A stretch of DNA of 64,000 nt from Olleya sp. Bg11-27. GTDB lineage: Bacteria; Bacteroidota; Bacteroidia; Flavobacteriales; Flavobacteriaceae. This document shows, in pieces, positions 34,813 through 43,576 of the stretch. The stretch spans positions 3,177,001 to 3,241,000 of the forward strand of contig NZ_CP025117.1 in NCBI RefSeq assembly GCF_002831645.1, given 5' to 3'. A program made the translations under genes and the position numbers. Below the pieces are notes generated by a model. It was not told where the DNA came from. It ran no database searches and saw only the letters and a program-made list of their open reading frames with translations. Within the stretch, counting starts at the first letter, position 1; every line of letters begins with the position of its first letter.

Positions 34813-35454
34813 TTAGAACTTCCAAGTAACACCAAACTGAGTTGTTGCGAAAAAGTTGTTGAATACATTTACGTTACTACCAAATGAAGTAACTGCTTCA
34901 GCACCATCTACATCAGCTTTATCAGATCTATATGCTAAGATATCAGTTAAACCAAAGTTAATTGCAAAATTCTCAGTAACAAAATAGTTCATTCCTAAAC
35001 CTAATCCAGCACCAAAACCATTAGTTTTAAATTCAGAAGATGTAGAAGCAACAGTCTGCTCATTTTTTGAAGAATCAAAATCAACTCCAAATTCACCATA
35101 AGTTTTAAAACGTTTTCCTAATTCTAAGAAGTAGTAACGTGCAAATACACCTGCTCCAAAAGTATTATTCTTGTTTTCTGAATCTGCAACGTCATCAGTC
35201 GTTTTGTCAGTGTTTAAAGATAACTCAACTCCTACTGCTAATTCATCAGATAAAAAATAACCTACTTTTGGGTTAAAATCAAAACTAGATGTTTTAATTT
35301 CTGTATTTTTATCATTAGTAGAACCAAAACCGAAGTTCCCTTCAACAAATACATCACCTTCTTCGAAACCACCAACTGTAGTCATTTCATCTTGTGCATT
35401 AACACTTGTAAAACCTAATACTGCAACAGCAGCTGTAAATAATAATTTTTTCAT
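34813..35454 (-). CDS. Outer-membrane beta-barrel protein (OmpA/porin-like)
   Basis: The 213-residue protein has a signal peptide (cleavage after VNAQ, near residue 21) and eight or so amphipathic strands with glycine-rich turns ('FVEGNFGFGSTND', 'GFGAGLGLGMNYFV', 'FAINFGLTDI'), ending in 'TQFGVTWKF', the aromatic C-terminal residue needed for BAM assembly. It resembles the outer-membrane beta-barrel domain of abundant flavobacterial porins. It has its own strong promoter and terminator, which suggests high expression. Confidence 0.88.
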   Translation of the reverse strand: MKKLLFTAAVAVLGFTSVNAQDEMTTVGGFEEGDVFVEGNFGFGSTNDKNTEIKTSSFDFNPKVGYFLSDELAVGVELSLNTDKTTDDVADSENKNNTFGAGVFARYYFLELGKRFKTYGEFGVDFDSSKNEQTVASTSSEFKTNGFGAGLGLGMNYFVTENFAINFGLTDILAYRSDKADVDGAEAVTSFGSNVNVFNNFFATTQFGVTWKF

Positions 35455-35810
35455 AATTGATATAATTTTAAATCATTTGAAGGCACAAATTTAAATGCAA
35501 TAAAGAGGCTGAACAAGTAAATTTTCGTAAAAAAAATATTACAAAAAACAAATAGCTATTAGTCATATACTTAGAGCCAAAGTTTAACGTTTTTTTTTGA
35601 TTAAAAAGTAATAAAATAGCTGTTAACTCTCTAGACCAAAAGAGGTTATTAGCATTTTAAAATTAAATAATAATCAAAAAAAATAGTTTTTTTTAGAGAT
35701 ATTTATAGTTTATTAACAAGATTTCAACTTTTTTTATCACAAAAACAACTAATAACCAAACAATCAAAACACAGCATTGATTTCACACATTATATCTTAT
35801 ATTTATCCTC
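35455..35810. other. Divergent promoter region between the porin-like gene and xerD
   Basis: This 356-base AT-rich stretch contains the -33/-7 promoter of the porin-like gene (35486-35516) and poly-A/T tracts that may bend the DNA. I see no gene and no stable hairpin in it. Confidence 0.6.
35486..35516 (-). promoter_or_regulatory. -33/-7 promoter of the porin-like gene
   Basis: On the minus strand TTG (35514-35516) is followed by 20 bases and TAAATTTG (35486-35493), a full match to the Bacteroidota TTG-N19-23-TAnnTTTG promoter. It lies about 30 bases from the ATG. Confidence 0.75.
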
Positions 35811-36707
35811 ATGAAATGGCAAAACGCATTACACGATTATACACTATATCTAAAAATAGAAAGAGGTCTTTCTATTAACTCTATAAACAGTTATGTGCTT
35901 GATGTAAAAAAATTACTATCGTATTTAGAAGACAATGCAATCGCCGTCTCTCCTATCACTATAGATACCACTACAATCAAACAATTTGTTTATGAAGTTG
36001 CTAAATCGCTTAATGCTAGATCACAATCTAGGCTAATTTCAGGTTTGAAAGGGTTCTTTAATTATCTAATCTTTGAAGATTATCGCAAAGACAACCCTGT
36101 AGACACTATAGACTCGCCTAAAATTGGACGTAAGCTTCCAGATACGTTAAGTGAAAATGAAATAAATCAATTAATTAGCGCTATTGATTTAAGCCATCCA
36201 CAAGGCGAGCGTAATAGAGCTATTCTAGAGGTACTATATAGTTGCGGTTTACGAGTAAGCGAGCTAACCAGTTTAAAAATATCTGATTTATTTTTTGATG
36301 AAGGTTTTATAAAAGTTACTGGTAAAGGAGACAAACAACGCTTTGTACCTATTTTGGACGATACACAAAACTATATTAACATTTATAAAAATCAAGTTAG
36401 AAATCATTTAAAAATCCACCCAGAGCATCAGGATATTTTATTTTTAAATAGACGTGGTAAACAATTAACTAGAGCTATGATTTTTACTATTATTAAAGAC
36501 TTAGCTGTCAAAATTGATTTAAGCAAAACAATATCCCCTCACACCTTTAGACACTCTTTCGCGACACATCTTCTAGAAAACGGAGCCGATTTAAGAGCCA
36601 TACAATTAATGCTGGGTCATGAAAGTATTACCACTACAGAAATATACACACATGTGGACCGAAGCCAACTAACTGCGGTTATCAATAATTTTCATCCCAG
36701 AAAATAA
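35811..36707 (+). CDS. xerD: Site-specific tyrosine recombinase XerD
   Basis: It resolves chromosome dimers at dif together with a XerC-type partner. The 298-residue protein has an N-terminal SAM-like DNA-binding domain ('LKIERGLSINSINSYVLDVKK') and a catalytic domain with Arg in 'YSCGLRVSEL', Lys in 'VTGKGDKQRFVP', His-x-x-Arg in HTFRHSFATHLLENGADLR, His in 'LMLGHESITTTEIYTHV' and the nucleophile Tyr in that last segment. Size and full motif match housekeeping Xer proteins rather than phage or transposon integrases. Confidence 0.95.
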   Translation: MKWQNALHDYTLYLKIERGLSINSINSYVLDVKKLLSYLEDNAIAVSPITIDTTTIKQFVYEVAKSLNARSQSRLISGLKGFFNYLIFEDYRKDNPVDTIDSPKIGRKLPDTLSENEINQLISAIDLSHPQGERNRAILEVLYSCGLRVSELTSLKISDLFFDEGFIKVTGKGDKQRFVPILDDTQNYINIYKNQVRNHLKIHPEHQDILFLNRRGKQLTRAMIFTIIKDLAVKIDLSKTISPHTFRHSFATHLLENGADLRAIQLMLGHESITTTEIYTHVDRSQLTAVINNFHPRK

Positions 36708-36711
36708 TTAC

Positions 36712-36747
36712 ATTTTAACGATTAAACTTGTGTTTAATCGTTAAAAT
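36712..36747. repeat. 16-bp perfect inverted repeat upstream of kinase 1
   Basis: Arms 36712-36727 and 36732-36747 (ATTTTAACGATTAAAC and its complement) pair perfectly across a TTGT loop and are followed by TTT. It could end xerD transcription, but it also presents two copies of GTTTAATCG facing each other, a motif that recurs before the second kinase, so an operator is an alternative. Confidence 0.7.
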
Positions 36748-36833
36748 TTTCTATATTTACCTAATTCTAAGCACATTAGAAGAGTTCCCTGAATTAATTT
36801 GATAAAAAACGAACTTTATTAAAAACATGCTTT

Positions 36834-37973
36834 ATGTCTGAGTTATATAACGGAATTCAACTAAATCCTACTATATCTAATGAAAATGAGAAATACCAAC
36901 TTGCATTAGGCATTAGTAAAGTTGGAATATGGGATTATTGCGCTGCTTCTAATAAGATTTTTTTCTCTAAACCTTCCAAATCTATTATTGGTCTAGAAGA
37001 CGATGCCACTTTTGGTAATAATGCAAACGACTGGAATAATCGTGTACATCCTGAAGATAGAGAAAAATACTTCAAAGACTTTCAAGATCACTTAAAAGGT
37101 AAAAAAACTATATACGAGAATAAGCATAGAGTATTACATAAAGACGGCTCTTATAGATGGATATTAGATCGCGGTCAGATTATTGAAAAAGACAAAAATG
37201 GCCAAGCTTCTAGAATTATTGGATCTCATGTTGATATTACAGAATATTCCGAAAATGAGCGAAAGGTACAAGAAACTTTAAATTTAGTCGTTAAACAAAA
37301 TAGTAAACTGCAAAATTTCGCACATATTGTGACACATAACTTAAAGCAACATGCTGGTAATTTTGAGAGCCTACTTAGTCTTTACGAACAAGCAGATTCT
37401 AAATCTGAAAAAAAACAGATGTTTGATTATCTAAAAACACTGTCAAATTCGTTATCAAGTACTATCACTAACTTAAATGAAATCGTTACTGTGCAATCCA
37501 AACAGAAAGCGCAAACAAATAAACTTTACATATCTAAAGAAACTGAACTCATTTTAAAAGAACTAGATTATTTTATAAAAGACAATAATGCTACCGTAAT
37601 AAATAAAACAGAAATCGATTGTTATCTCTTTTTTAATACATCTTACTTCCAAAGTATATTACAGAACTTAATATTAAACGCAATTAAGTATAAACACCCT
37701 AATCGTAATCCAGAAGTAACAATCATAAGTACATGCTCTAAAAACACAATAGAAATAAAAGTATCAGATAATGGTCTTGGTATAGATTTAGACAAATTTG
37801 GAGAAGATATTTTTGGTTTGTATAAAACATTTCACACTAATCACGACTCGGAAGGTGTTGGTTTATATCTAGTTAAAAATCAAATTGAAGCATTTGGTGG
37901 CACTATAAAGGTTGATAGTGAAGTAAATAAAGGGACTACTTTTACTATAAATATACCTAATTCTATAAATTAA
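36834..37973 (+). CDS. PAS-domain sensor histidine kinase 1
   Basis: The 379-residue cytosolic protein has one PAS domain with PAC-type end (about 22-138: 'VHPEDREKYF', 'HKDGSYRWILDRGQI', 'RIIGSHVDIT'), a phosphoacceptor helix with the unusual H-box FAHIVTHNLKQHAGNF (His168), and an ATPase domain with N-box 'LQNLILNAIKYKHP', G1 'DNGLGIDLDKFGEDIFGLY' and G2 'GVGLYLVKNQIEAFGG'. No membrane helix and no nearby response regulator are present. It is a close tandem paralogue of the next gene. Confidence 0.93.
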   Translation: MSELYNGIQLNPTISNENEKYQLALGISKVGIWDYCAASNKIFFSKPSKSIIGLEDDATFGNNANDWNNRVHPEDREKYFKDFQDHLKGKKTIYENKHRVLHKDGSYRWILDRGQIIEKDKNGQASRIIGSHVDITEYSENERKVQETLNLVVKQNSKLQNFAHIVTHNLKQHAGNFESLLSLYEQADSKSEKKQMFDYLKTLSNSLSSTITNLNEIVTVQSKQKAQTNKLYISKETELILKELDYFIKDNNATVINKTEIDCYLFFNTSYFQSILQNLILNAIKYKHPNRNPEVTIISTCSKNTIEIKVSDNGLGIDLDKFGEDIFGLYKTFHTNHDSEGVGLYLVKNQIEAFGGTIKVDSEVNKGTTFTINIPNSIN

Positions 37974-38131
37974 ATATTACTCAACAATAATCACAACGCG
38001 TTTAATCGACAAAACATGCTTTTTAACCAACAAAAAAGTAGTTAATCGATGTTAACATTTGATTAAAAGTAATAATCTCCCTTCAATAATAAGTATCTCA
38101 TATTTGCATAGTACCACAATTTTACTTGTAA
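37974..38131 (+). promoter_or_regulatory. Leader of kinase 2 with TTAATCG motifs
   Basis: The gap holds GTTTAATCG at 38000-38008 and GTTAATCGATGTTAAC at 38041-38056, the latter an imperfect palindrome. The same core occurs twice in the inverted repeat before kinase 1. They are candidate binding sites for a shared regulator. Confidence 0.4.
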
Positions 38132-39259
38132 ATGGAAAATATAAAAACTAACAACCTCTTAAATGACCAAAAATGGAAATTCGCATTGAAAAACTCGGAA
38201 ATTGGTGTTTGGGATTGGAACTCGAAAACAAATGAAGTCTTTTATTCAAAAGAATCTAAAAAAATAATTGGATTTGATGATAACGAAATAAGTTCTGATT
38301 CTTCAGAATGGGATGATCGTGTCCACCCTGAAGATAGACACGATTATTTTGAAGATTTTGAAAACCATATTAATGGCACAAACACAGAATATGTAAATGT
38401 CCACAGAATATTGCATAAAGATGACAGTTATAGATGGATTTTAGATAAAGGACGTATTATCGAACGTGATACAGCAGGAAACCCTTTAAGAATTATAGGC
38501 ACACACACGGATATAACAAAACAAAAAGAAAGTGAATTTTCTTTAAAAAAATCTATAGACGTTATTACAGTTCAAAATAACAGACTAAAAAGCTTTGCCC
38601 ACATTGTATCTCACAACTTAAAACAACATGCTGGTAATTTTGAAAACATTTTAAAGTTTCATGAAGACGCTGATTCGGAAGTTGAAAAGCAAGAAATGTT
38701 TAGACACTTAAGAACCATATCAAAATCTCTGACTAAAACATTAAGTAGTTTAAGTCAAATTGTAACGATTCAATCTAAAAAAAATACAATAGACACAAAA
38801 ATACGAGTAGGTAATGAAGTTAATCTTGTTATAGAAGAACTAACCTTTATCATATCAGAAAGTAGCACTACCATTTATAATAATGTAAAACACAATTGTA
38901 ATATCCATTTCAGCTCTGCTTATTTACATAGTATTTTGCAAAATTTGATTACTAACGCGATCAAATATAAACACCCCGATCGTAATCCAGAAATCACAAT
39001 AGATTCTAATTGTTTTGATGACACTTTAGAACTTACCATAACTGATAATGGAAAAGGTATAGATTTAGACAAATTTGGAAAAGATATATTCGGTCTATAT
39101 AAAACCTTCCATACTAATCAAGATGCAGAAGGTGTAGGCTTATATCTAGTCAAAAATCAACTTGAAGCCTTTGGTGGTAGCATAACCGTACAAAGTAAAA
39201 TTGACATTGGTACTAGCTTTAAAATAGTAATACCATCATATAAAAAAATCCTGCTCTAA
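38132..39259 (+). CDS. PAS-domain sensor histidine kinase 2 (tandem paralogue)
   Basis: The 375-residue protein has the same plan as kinase 1: PAS/PAC (about 14-130: 'VHPEDRHDYF', 'HKDDSYRWILDKGRI', 'RIIGTHTDIT'), H-box FAHIVSHNLKQHAGNF (His161), N-box 'LQNLITNAIKYKHP', G1 'DNGKGIDLDKFGKDIFGLY' and G2 'GVGLYLVKNQLEAFGG'. The ATPase and H-box parts are most alike and the PAS less so, suggesting duplication and divergence of the sensed signal. Its last codons lie inside the terminator stem. Confidence 0.93.
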   Translation: MENIKTNNLLNDQKWKFALKNSEIGVWDWNSKTNEVFYSKESKKIIGFDDNEISSDSSEWDDRVHPEDRHDYFEDFENHINGTNTEYVNVHRILHKDDSYRWILDKGRIIERDTAGNPLRIIGTHTDITKQKESEFSLKKSIDVITVQNNRLKSFAHIVSHNLKQHAGNFENILKFHEDADSEVEKQEMFRHLRTISKSLTKTLSSLSQIVTIQSKKNTIDTKIRVGNEVNLVIEELTFIISESSTTIYNNVKHNCNIHFSSAYLHSILQNLITNAIKYKHPDRNPEITIDSNCFDDTLELTITDNGKGIDLDKFGKDIFGLYKTFHTNQDAEGVGLYLVKNQLEAFGGSITVQSKIDIGTSFKIVIPSYKKILL

Positions 39260-39272
39260 GCAGGATTTTTTT
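39242..39272. terminator. Bidirectional terminator overlapping the kinase 2 stop codon
   Basis: The stem AAAAAAATCCTGCT/AGCAGGATTTTTTT (39242-39255 and 39259-39272) has a 3-base loop. The kinase stop codon TAA lies in the loop, so the last codons encode the left arm. On the other strand it ends rny, whose stop is about 20 bases away. Confidence 0.9.
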
Positions 39273-39292
39273 TATATAAACATGTTAGAGTG

Positions 39293-40864
39293 TTACTTCG
39301 CTATATTAACCGCTCTAGTTTCTCTAATTACTGTAACTTTTACTTGACCAGGATACGTCATATCTGTTTGTATTTTCTGGGAAATACTAAACGATAAATC
39401 TGCAGCAATTTGGTCACTTACTTTTTCACTTTCTACAATAACACGTAATTCTCTACCTGCTTGTATTGCGTATGCTTTTTTAACACCGTTAAATCCAAAA
39501 GCAATTTCTTCTAAATCTTTTAAACGTTGGATATAACTATCCAATACTTGACGTCTTGCTCCAGGACGTGCTCCCGAAATAGCATCACAAACCTGTATGA
39601 TTGGTGACAATAACGATTTCATTTCAATCTCGTCGTGGTGAGCCCCAATAGCATTACACACTTCTTCTTTCTCTCCATACTTCTCAGCCCACTGCATACC
39701 TAAAATAGCATGTGGTGTTTCCATGTCTGCTTCAGCATCTGGCACTTTACCAATATCATGTAATAATCCGGCACGCTTAGCTAATTTTGGATTTAAACCT
39801 AATTCGGCAGCCATTACACCACAAAGTTTAGCAACTTCACGCGAGTGTTGTAATAAGTTTTGACCGTAAGACGAACGATACTTCATACGCCCTACCATTT
39901 TTATTAATTCTGGATGTAAACCATGAATACCTAAATCGATAACCGTACGCTTACCAACTTCGATAATTTCTTGTTCAATCTGTTTTTGTGTCTTCTTAAC
40001 AACTTCTTCAATGCGCGCTGGGTGAATACGACCATCTGTTACTAATTTATGAAGAGATAAACGTGCAACTTCTCTTCTAACCGAATCAAAGCATGATAAT
40101 ATAATTGCCTCTGGCGTATCATCTACAATAATCTCCACTCCCGTTGCTGCTTCAATTGCACGAATATTTCGTCCTTCACGACCAATAATACGACCTTTAA
40201 CATCATCACTTTCAATATTGAATACAGAAACACAGTTATCAACCGCTTCCTCTGTTCCAATACGTTGTATAGTATTAATAATTATTTTTTTAGCATCTTG
40301 TTGTGCTGTCAATTTAGCTTCTTCCATTTTATCTTGGATATAAGCCATAGCATCACTTTTTGCTTCCCCTTTTAAAGACTCTACTAATTGAGATTTAGCT
40401 TCATCCGCAGACAGACTAGAAATAACCTCTAATTGCTCGACCTGACTTTTATGTAGTCTATCTAACTCTTCTTGTTTTTTATCTAAAACATCAAGTCTAT
40501 GATTATAATCTTTTACTTTACTTTCTATATCAGTATTTAGCTTTTTATTTTTAGATAATTCACTAGATACTTGTGACTCCTTATCTCTCACACGTTTTTC
40601 TGTGTCAGCCATTTTTTTGTCACGTGATAAAATCACCTTTTCATGCTCCGCTTTAAGCTCTAAAAATTTTTCTTTTGCTTGAAGTATTTTATCTTTTTTA
40701 ATACCATCTCCTTCCACCTTAGCTTCCTTTAGTATTGCTGAAGCTGATTTTTTAGCACCTTTAATAAGTTTTGATGCATTGTTGCGCTCTAATATTTTAG
40801 CGACTATAAAACCTATTATGGCTCCTATTGCAATACCTGCTATAATTAAAATTGTTTTATCCAT
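39293..40864 (-). CDS. rny: Ribonuclease Y
   Basis: RNase Y is the membrane-anchored endoribonuclease that starts decay of many mRNAs. The 523-residue protein has an N-terminal transmembrane helix (5-22), a long coiled coil rich in Lys and Glu (about 30-200), a KH domain with [21 protein letters not shown], and the HD domain ([13 protein letters not shown] ... LLHDIGKV) with metal-binding His-Asp. Length is normal and all motifs are intact. It is downstream of zapA and the candidate 6S RNA. Confidence 0.97.
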   Translation of the reverse strand: MDKTILIIAGIAIGAIIGFIVAKILERNNASKLIKGAKKSASAILKEAKVEGDGIKKDKILQAKEKFLELKAEHEKVILSRDKKMADTEKRVRDKESQVSSELSKNKKLNTDIESKVKDYNHRLDVLDKKQEELDRLHKSQVEQLEVISSLSADEAKSQLVESLKGEAKSDAMAYIQDKMEEAKLTAQQDAKKIIINTIQRIGTEEAVDNCVSVFNIESDDVKGRIIGREGRNIRAIEAATGVEIIVDDTPEAIILSCFDSVRREVARLSLHKLVTDGRIHPARIEEVVKKTQKQIEQEIIEVGKRTVIDLGIHGLHPELIKMVGRMKYRSSYGQNLLQHSREVAKLCGVMAAELGLNPKLAKRAGLLHDIGKVPDAEADMETPHAILGMQWAEKYGEKEEVCNAIGAHHDEIEMKSLLSPIIQVCDAISGARPGARRQVLDSYIQRLKDLEEIAFGFNGVKKAYAIQAGRELRVIVESEKVSDQIAADLSFSISQKIQTDMTYPGQVKVTVIRETRAVNIAK

Positions 40865-40882
40865 TTCTGATTGTTTATATAT

Positions 40883-41070
40883 AAAAAAAGCCTACACTAA
40901 TTTTGGTTTTGTATAAACTCCTTAAATATAAGTTTAGGGCTAACAAGCTGATCAATAATCTGCCTAAATAGTGATAAATCACTATTAGCAGCACGCTTTT
41001 ACAACTTAAAACTCACCCTTTTTAAAGAATTAACTGTTGAGTTTATCAAAAAAATAATTAATGTAGGCAG
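40883..41070 (-). ncRNA. ssrS: Candidate 6S RNA (SsrS, flavobacterial type)
   Basis: The spacer between zapA and rny folds as one long imperfect hairpin about 185 bases long, the plan of 6S RNA. A 13-bp closing stem (41056-41068 with 40890-40902, one G-U pair) joins the ends; a second 8-bp stem (41039-41046 with 40913-40920) lies inside it; a large loose central part follows; and a 9-bp apical stem (40967-40975 with 40978-40986) sits within two bases of the exact midpoint. Directly after the closing stem comes a U7 tract. 6S RNA binds housekeeping RNA polymerase. In Proteobacteria its gene also follows zapA. Identification is structural and contextual; no covariance model was run. Confidence 0.72.
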
Positions 41071-41101
41071 TAACCTAATATTGTTATGTTATATGAACGT
41101 A

Positions 41102-41395
41102 TTATAAACTAAGATGTGAATCCAACATATCATTTAAAGTATTTAACTTATCGTGTACATGTTCTGTCACATGGTCTTTATCTAGTGCCTTCTGCTCTAC
41201 TTGACTCGCAAATTGTAATGCACACATGGCTAAAACATCTTGTTTGTCTCTCACAGAATAGCTCTGCTCAAACTGGGTAATCATAGTCTCTATCTTCTTT
41301 GCGGCGGCGCGCAATCCTTCTTCTTGACTAGGTGTAATAGTTAATGGATAGACTCTATTTGCTATAGATAATTTTATTTTAAGCGTGTCTGCCAT
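41102..41395 (-). CDS. zapA: Cell division protein ZapA
   Basis: ZapA bundles FtsZ filaments at the division ring. The 97-residue protein matches the family: an N-terminal beta segment 'LKIKLSIANRVYPLTI', the 'EEGLRAAAKKIETMI' helix and a C-terminal coiled coil with 'DVLAMCALQFASQVEQ'. It lies 16 bases after a small coiled-coil gene on the same strand and upstream of the candidate 6S RNA and rny. Confidence 0.93.
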   Translation of the reverse strand: MADTLKIKLSIANRVYPLTITPSQEEGLRAAAKKIETMITQFEQSYSVRDKQDVLAMCALQFASQVEQKALDKDHVTEHVHDKLNTLNDMLDSHLSL

Positions 41396-41411
41396 AAAAA
41401 CTATATAAACT

Positions 41412-41702
41412 TTAACTTGATAACTGACTTATACAATGGTCAATCTCTCTAATTAATGTATTTATTTTGAGCTTTGTTTCTCGTTTATCATTGTCACTGC
41501 CAAGTATTGTGTTAGCCATTTTTAAAGTGTTATACTTATCTTGCCAGGTTTCTAATTCCAAATCCTTAGCAACTAGCTTAGATTGAGATTGTTCTAAAGC
41601 TTCTTTCAGCTTAGCGTTCTCTTGTTTTAAAATTTGCTGCCTATTTAAGACTTTACTAATTTTATTTTCTAGAGCGTCAACAATGGTTTCAATCTTACTC
41701 AT
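41412..41702 (-). CDS. Small coiled-coil protein upstream of zapA
   Basis: The 96-residue protein is almost entirely a predicted coiled coil (residues 1-60: 'VDALENKISKVLNRQQILKQ', 'NAKLKEALEQSQSKLVAKDL'), then 'TILGSDNDKRETKLKINTLIREIDHCISQL'. Proteins of this kind precede zapA in many Bacteroidota and may be a ZapB-like division partner; that is inference from position and coiled-coil form, not from a recognised motif. Confidence 0.75.
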   Translation of the reverse strand: MSKIETIVDALENKISKVLNRQQILKQENAKLKEALEQSQSKLVAKDLELETWQDKYNTLKMANTILGSDNDKRETKLKINTLIREIDHCISQLSS

Positions 41703-41876
41703 GAACTAATACTATACTTATCCTACAAAGTTAATCAAACCTTAACACAATACAATTAATTTTTGATAAATTTTTAAATGGAGAGCAATAGACCTCATTA
41801 TCAACAGAATGGCTTAGTCTTTGATTTTACTTTGCTAATTGAATCCTTATTTATATTTTAGCACTAACAAATATTT

Positions 41877-43565
41877 ATGCGCAACACACTTTTTTTACTC
41901 GTTTTTATTTCAACTTTTAGCCAGGCTCAAAACATTTATCCTCAAGACTATTTTAGATCGCCTTTAGATATAGAATTAATACTATCGGGTACGTTTGCCG
42001 AGCTTAGAAGTAATCATTTTCACTCTGGTTTAGATCTCAAAACTAAGCAAAGAGAAGGCTTAAATATCTATGCAACCGCTAGCGGTTATATTAGTCGTAT
42101 AAGAGTCTCACATTACGGCTATGGAAAAGCAATTTACATCACACATCCAAATGGATATGTTACTGTGCATGGTCATTTACAACGCTTTTCAGACCGAGTT
42201 GAAGCTTATGTTAAGCAACGTCAGTACGAAAAGGAAAGCTATGAAATAGAGTTATTCCCAGATTTAAACGATTTAGTGGTTACCAAAGGTGATATTATTG
42301 CTTATTCTGGTAATACAGGTGGCTCCGGTGGACCACATCTTCATTTTGAGATTAGAGATAATCAAGAACGTCCTATAAACCCTTTATTATTTGGTTTAAA
42401 AATAAAAGACTCTAAAAAACCAACAGTAAGCAGTATATATGCCTATCCAATAAATGATTTATCTCATGTTAATGGCTCTAATTTAAAACAGAAACTGCGT
42501 CTTATTCCATTAAAAAACGGCGATTATAAAACAGAAGATTTAACTGCTCATGGTAAAATAGGGTTTGCTATAAATAGTATTGATAGACAGGATTTAGCAG
42601 CTAATAAAAATGGGGTGTACAAAATTGAAACGCTATATAATGGCATGAAGAATTTTACAATCGATTTTAGAAAATTTTCTTTTGGCGAAACCAAACATCT
42701 TAATAGATTAATAGATTACAAACATTATAAAGATAAAAAAGAACGTCTTCAAAAATTATTTAGAGACACCAACAACCCATTAAGCATGTACGACAATGTA
42801 GTTGATGATGGTTATTTAATAATCTACGATACGCTCTCCAATATTTATAAAGTAAAAATTACTGATTTTGATGGCAATGAAACCACAATAAACATCAATA
42901 TAAAAGGCGTTGACAAACAACCTAATGATGTTGCTGCACGTTTTATATCTCCCTATTATATTACATCCGATGAAGTAAATACATTAGAAAATCAAAAGAT
43001 AAAAGTAAACTTCCCTAAACAAACATTTTACGACGACTTTTTTATAGATTATAAAGTTAACGGGGACACTTTAACATTACATAAAAATAACTTGGCAGTA
43101 AAAAAATCGTTTACCATTACTTACGACGTTAGTAATTATGCACCTGAAGACTTAAAACAAGTTTACATTGCCAGATTAATAGGGTATAAAAATTACCCAA
43201 GCTACTCCTCAACTATTAGAGAAGAAAACAAATTAATTACTAGAACTAAAAATTTAGGAAAGTTTTGCTTAGCTAGAGACATTGTTGCACCTGTAATTAC
43301 ACCTGTAAGTTTTAAAGATGGACAGTGGTTAAGTAAGTATCGCTTTTTAAAAATCAAGATTGAAGATAAAGAATCAGGAATTTCTAACTATCGAGCGTCT
43401 ATAAATGATGAATGGATTTTAATGGAGTACGACTACAAAAAGAAGACGTTAACATACGATTTTAATGATAAAGTCGTTACTGATACTAAGAACAATTTAA
43501 AAGTCATTGTTACTGATAATGTAGGAAATAGCACTACATTTGAAGCAAGCTTTTTTAGAAAATAA
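41877..43565 (+). CDS. M23-family peptidase (LytM domain), secreted
   Basis: The 562-residue exported protein (signal cleavage after SQAQ) carries a LytM domain in its first third: 'RSNHFHSGLDLKT' with His and Asp zinc ligands, 'HPNGYVTVHGHL' and 'TGGSGGPHLHFEIRD' with the last catalytic/zinc His pair. The motif is complete, so it may be an active peptidoglycan endopeptidase. The remaining 400 residues are beta-rich, of unknown fold. It is followed 11 bases later by a TonB-dependent receptor, an arrangement that may couple cell-wall and outer-membrane functions. Confidence 0.9.
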   Translation: MRNTLFLLVFISTFSQAQNIYPQDYFRSPLDIELILSGTFAELRSNHFHSGLDLKTKQREGLNIYATASGYISRIRVSHYGYGKAIYITHPNGYVTVHGHLQRFSDRVEAYVKQRQYEKESYEIELFPDLNDLVVTKGDIIAYSGNTGGSGGPHLHFEIRDNQERPINPLLFGLKIKDSKKPTVSSIYAYPINDLSHVNGSNLKQKLRLIPLKNGDYKTEDLTAHGKIGFAINSIDRQDLAANKNGVYKIETLYNGMKNFTIDFRKFSFGETKHLNRLIDYKHYKDKKERLQKLFRDTNNPLSMYDNVVDDGYLIIYDTLSNIYKVKITDFDGNETTININIKGVDKQPNDVAARFISPYYITSDEVNTLENQKIKVNFPKQTFYDDFFIDYKVNGDTLTLHKNNLAVKKSFTITYDVSNYAPEDLKQVYIARLIGYKNYPSYSSTIREENKLITRTKNLGKFCLARDIVAPVITPVSFKDGQWLSKYRFLKIKIEDKESGISNYRASINDEWILMEYDYKKKTLTYDFNDKVVTDTKNNLKVIVTDNVGNSTTFEASFFRK

Positions 43566-43576
43566 AACAACTACCC

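Noticed and set aside
35811-36707. Phage or integrative-element integrase
   Set aside because: Length and motifs are those of housekeeping XerD, and no attachment site, tRNA or mobile genes are adjacent.
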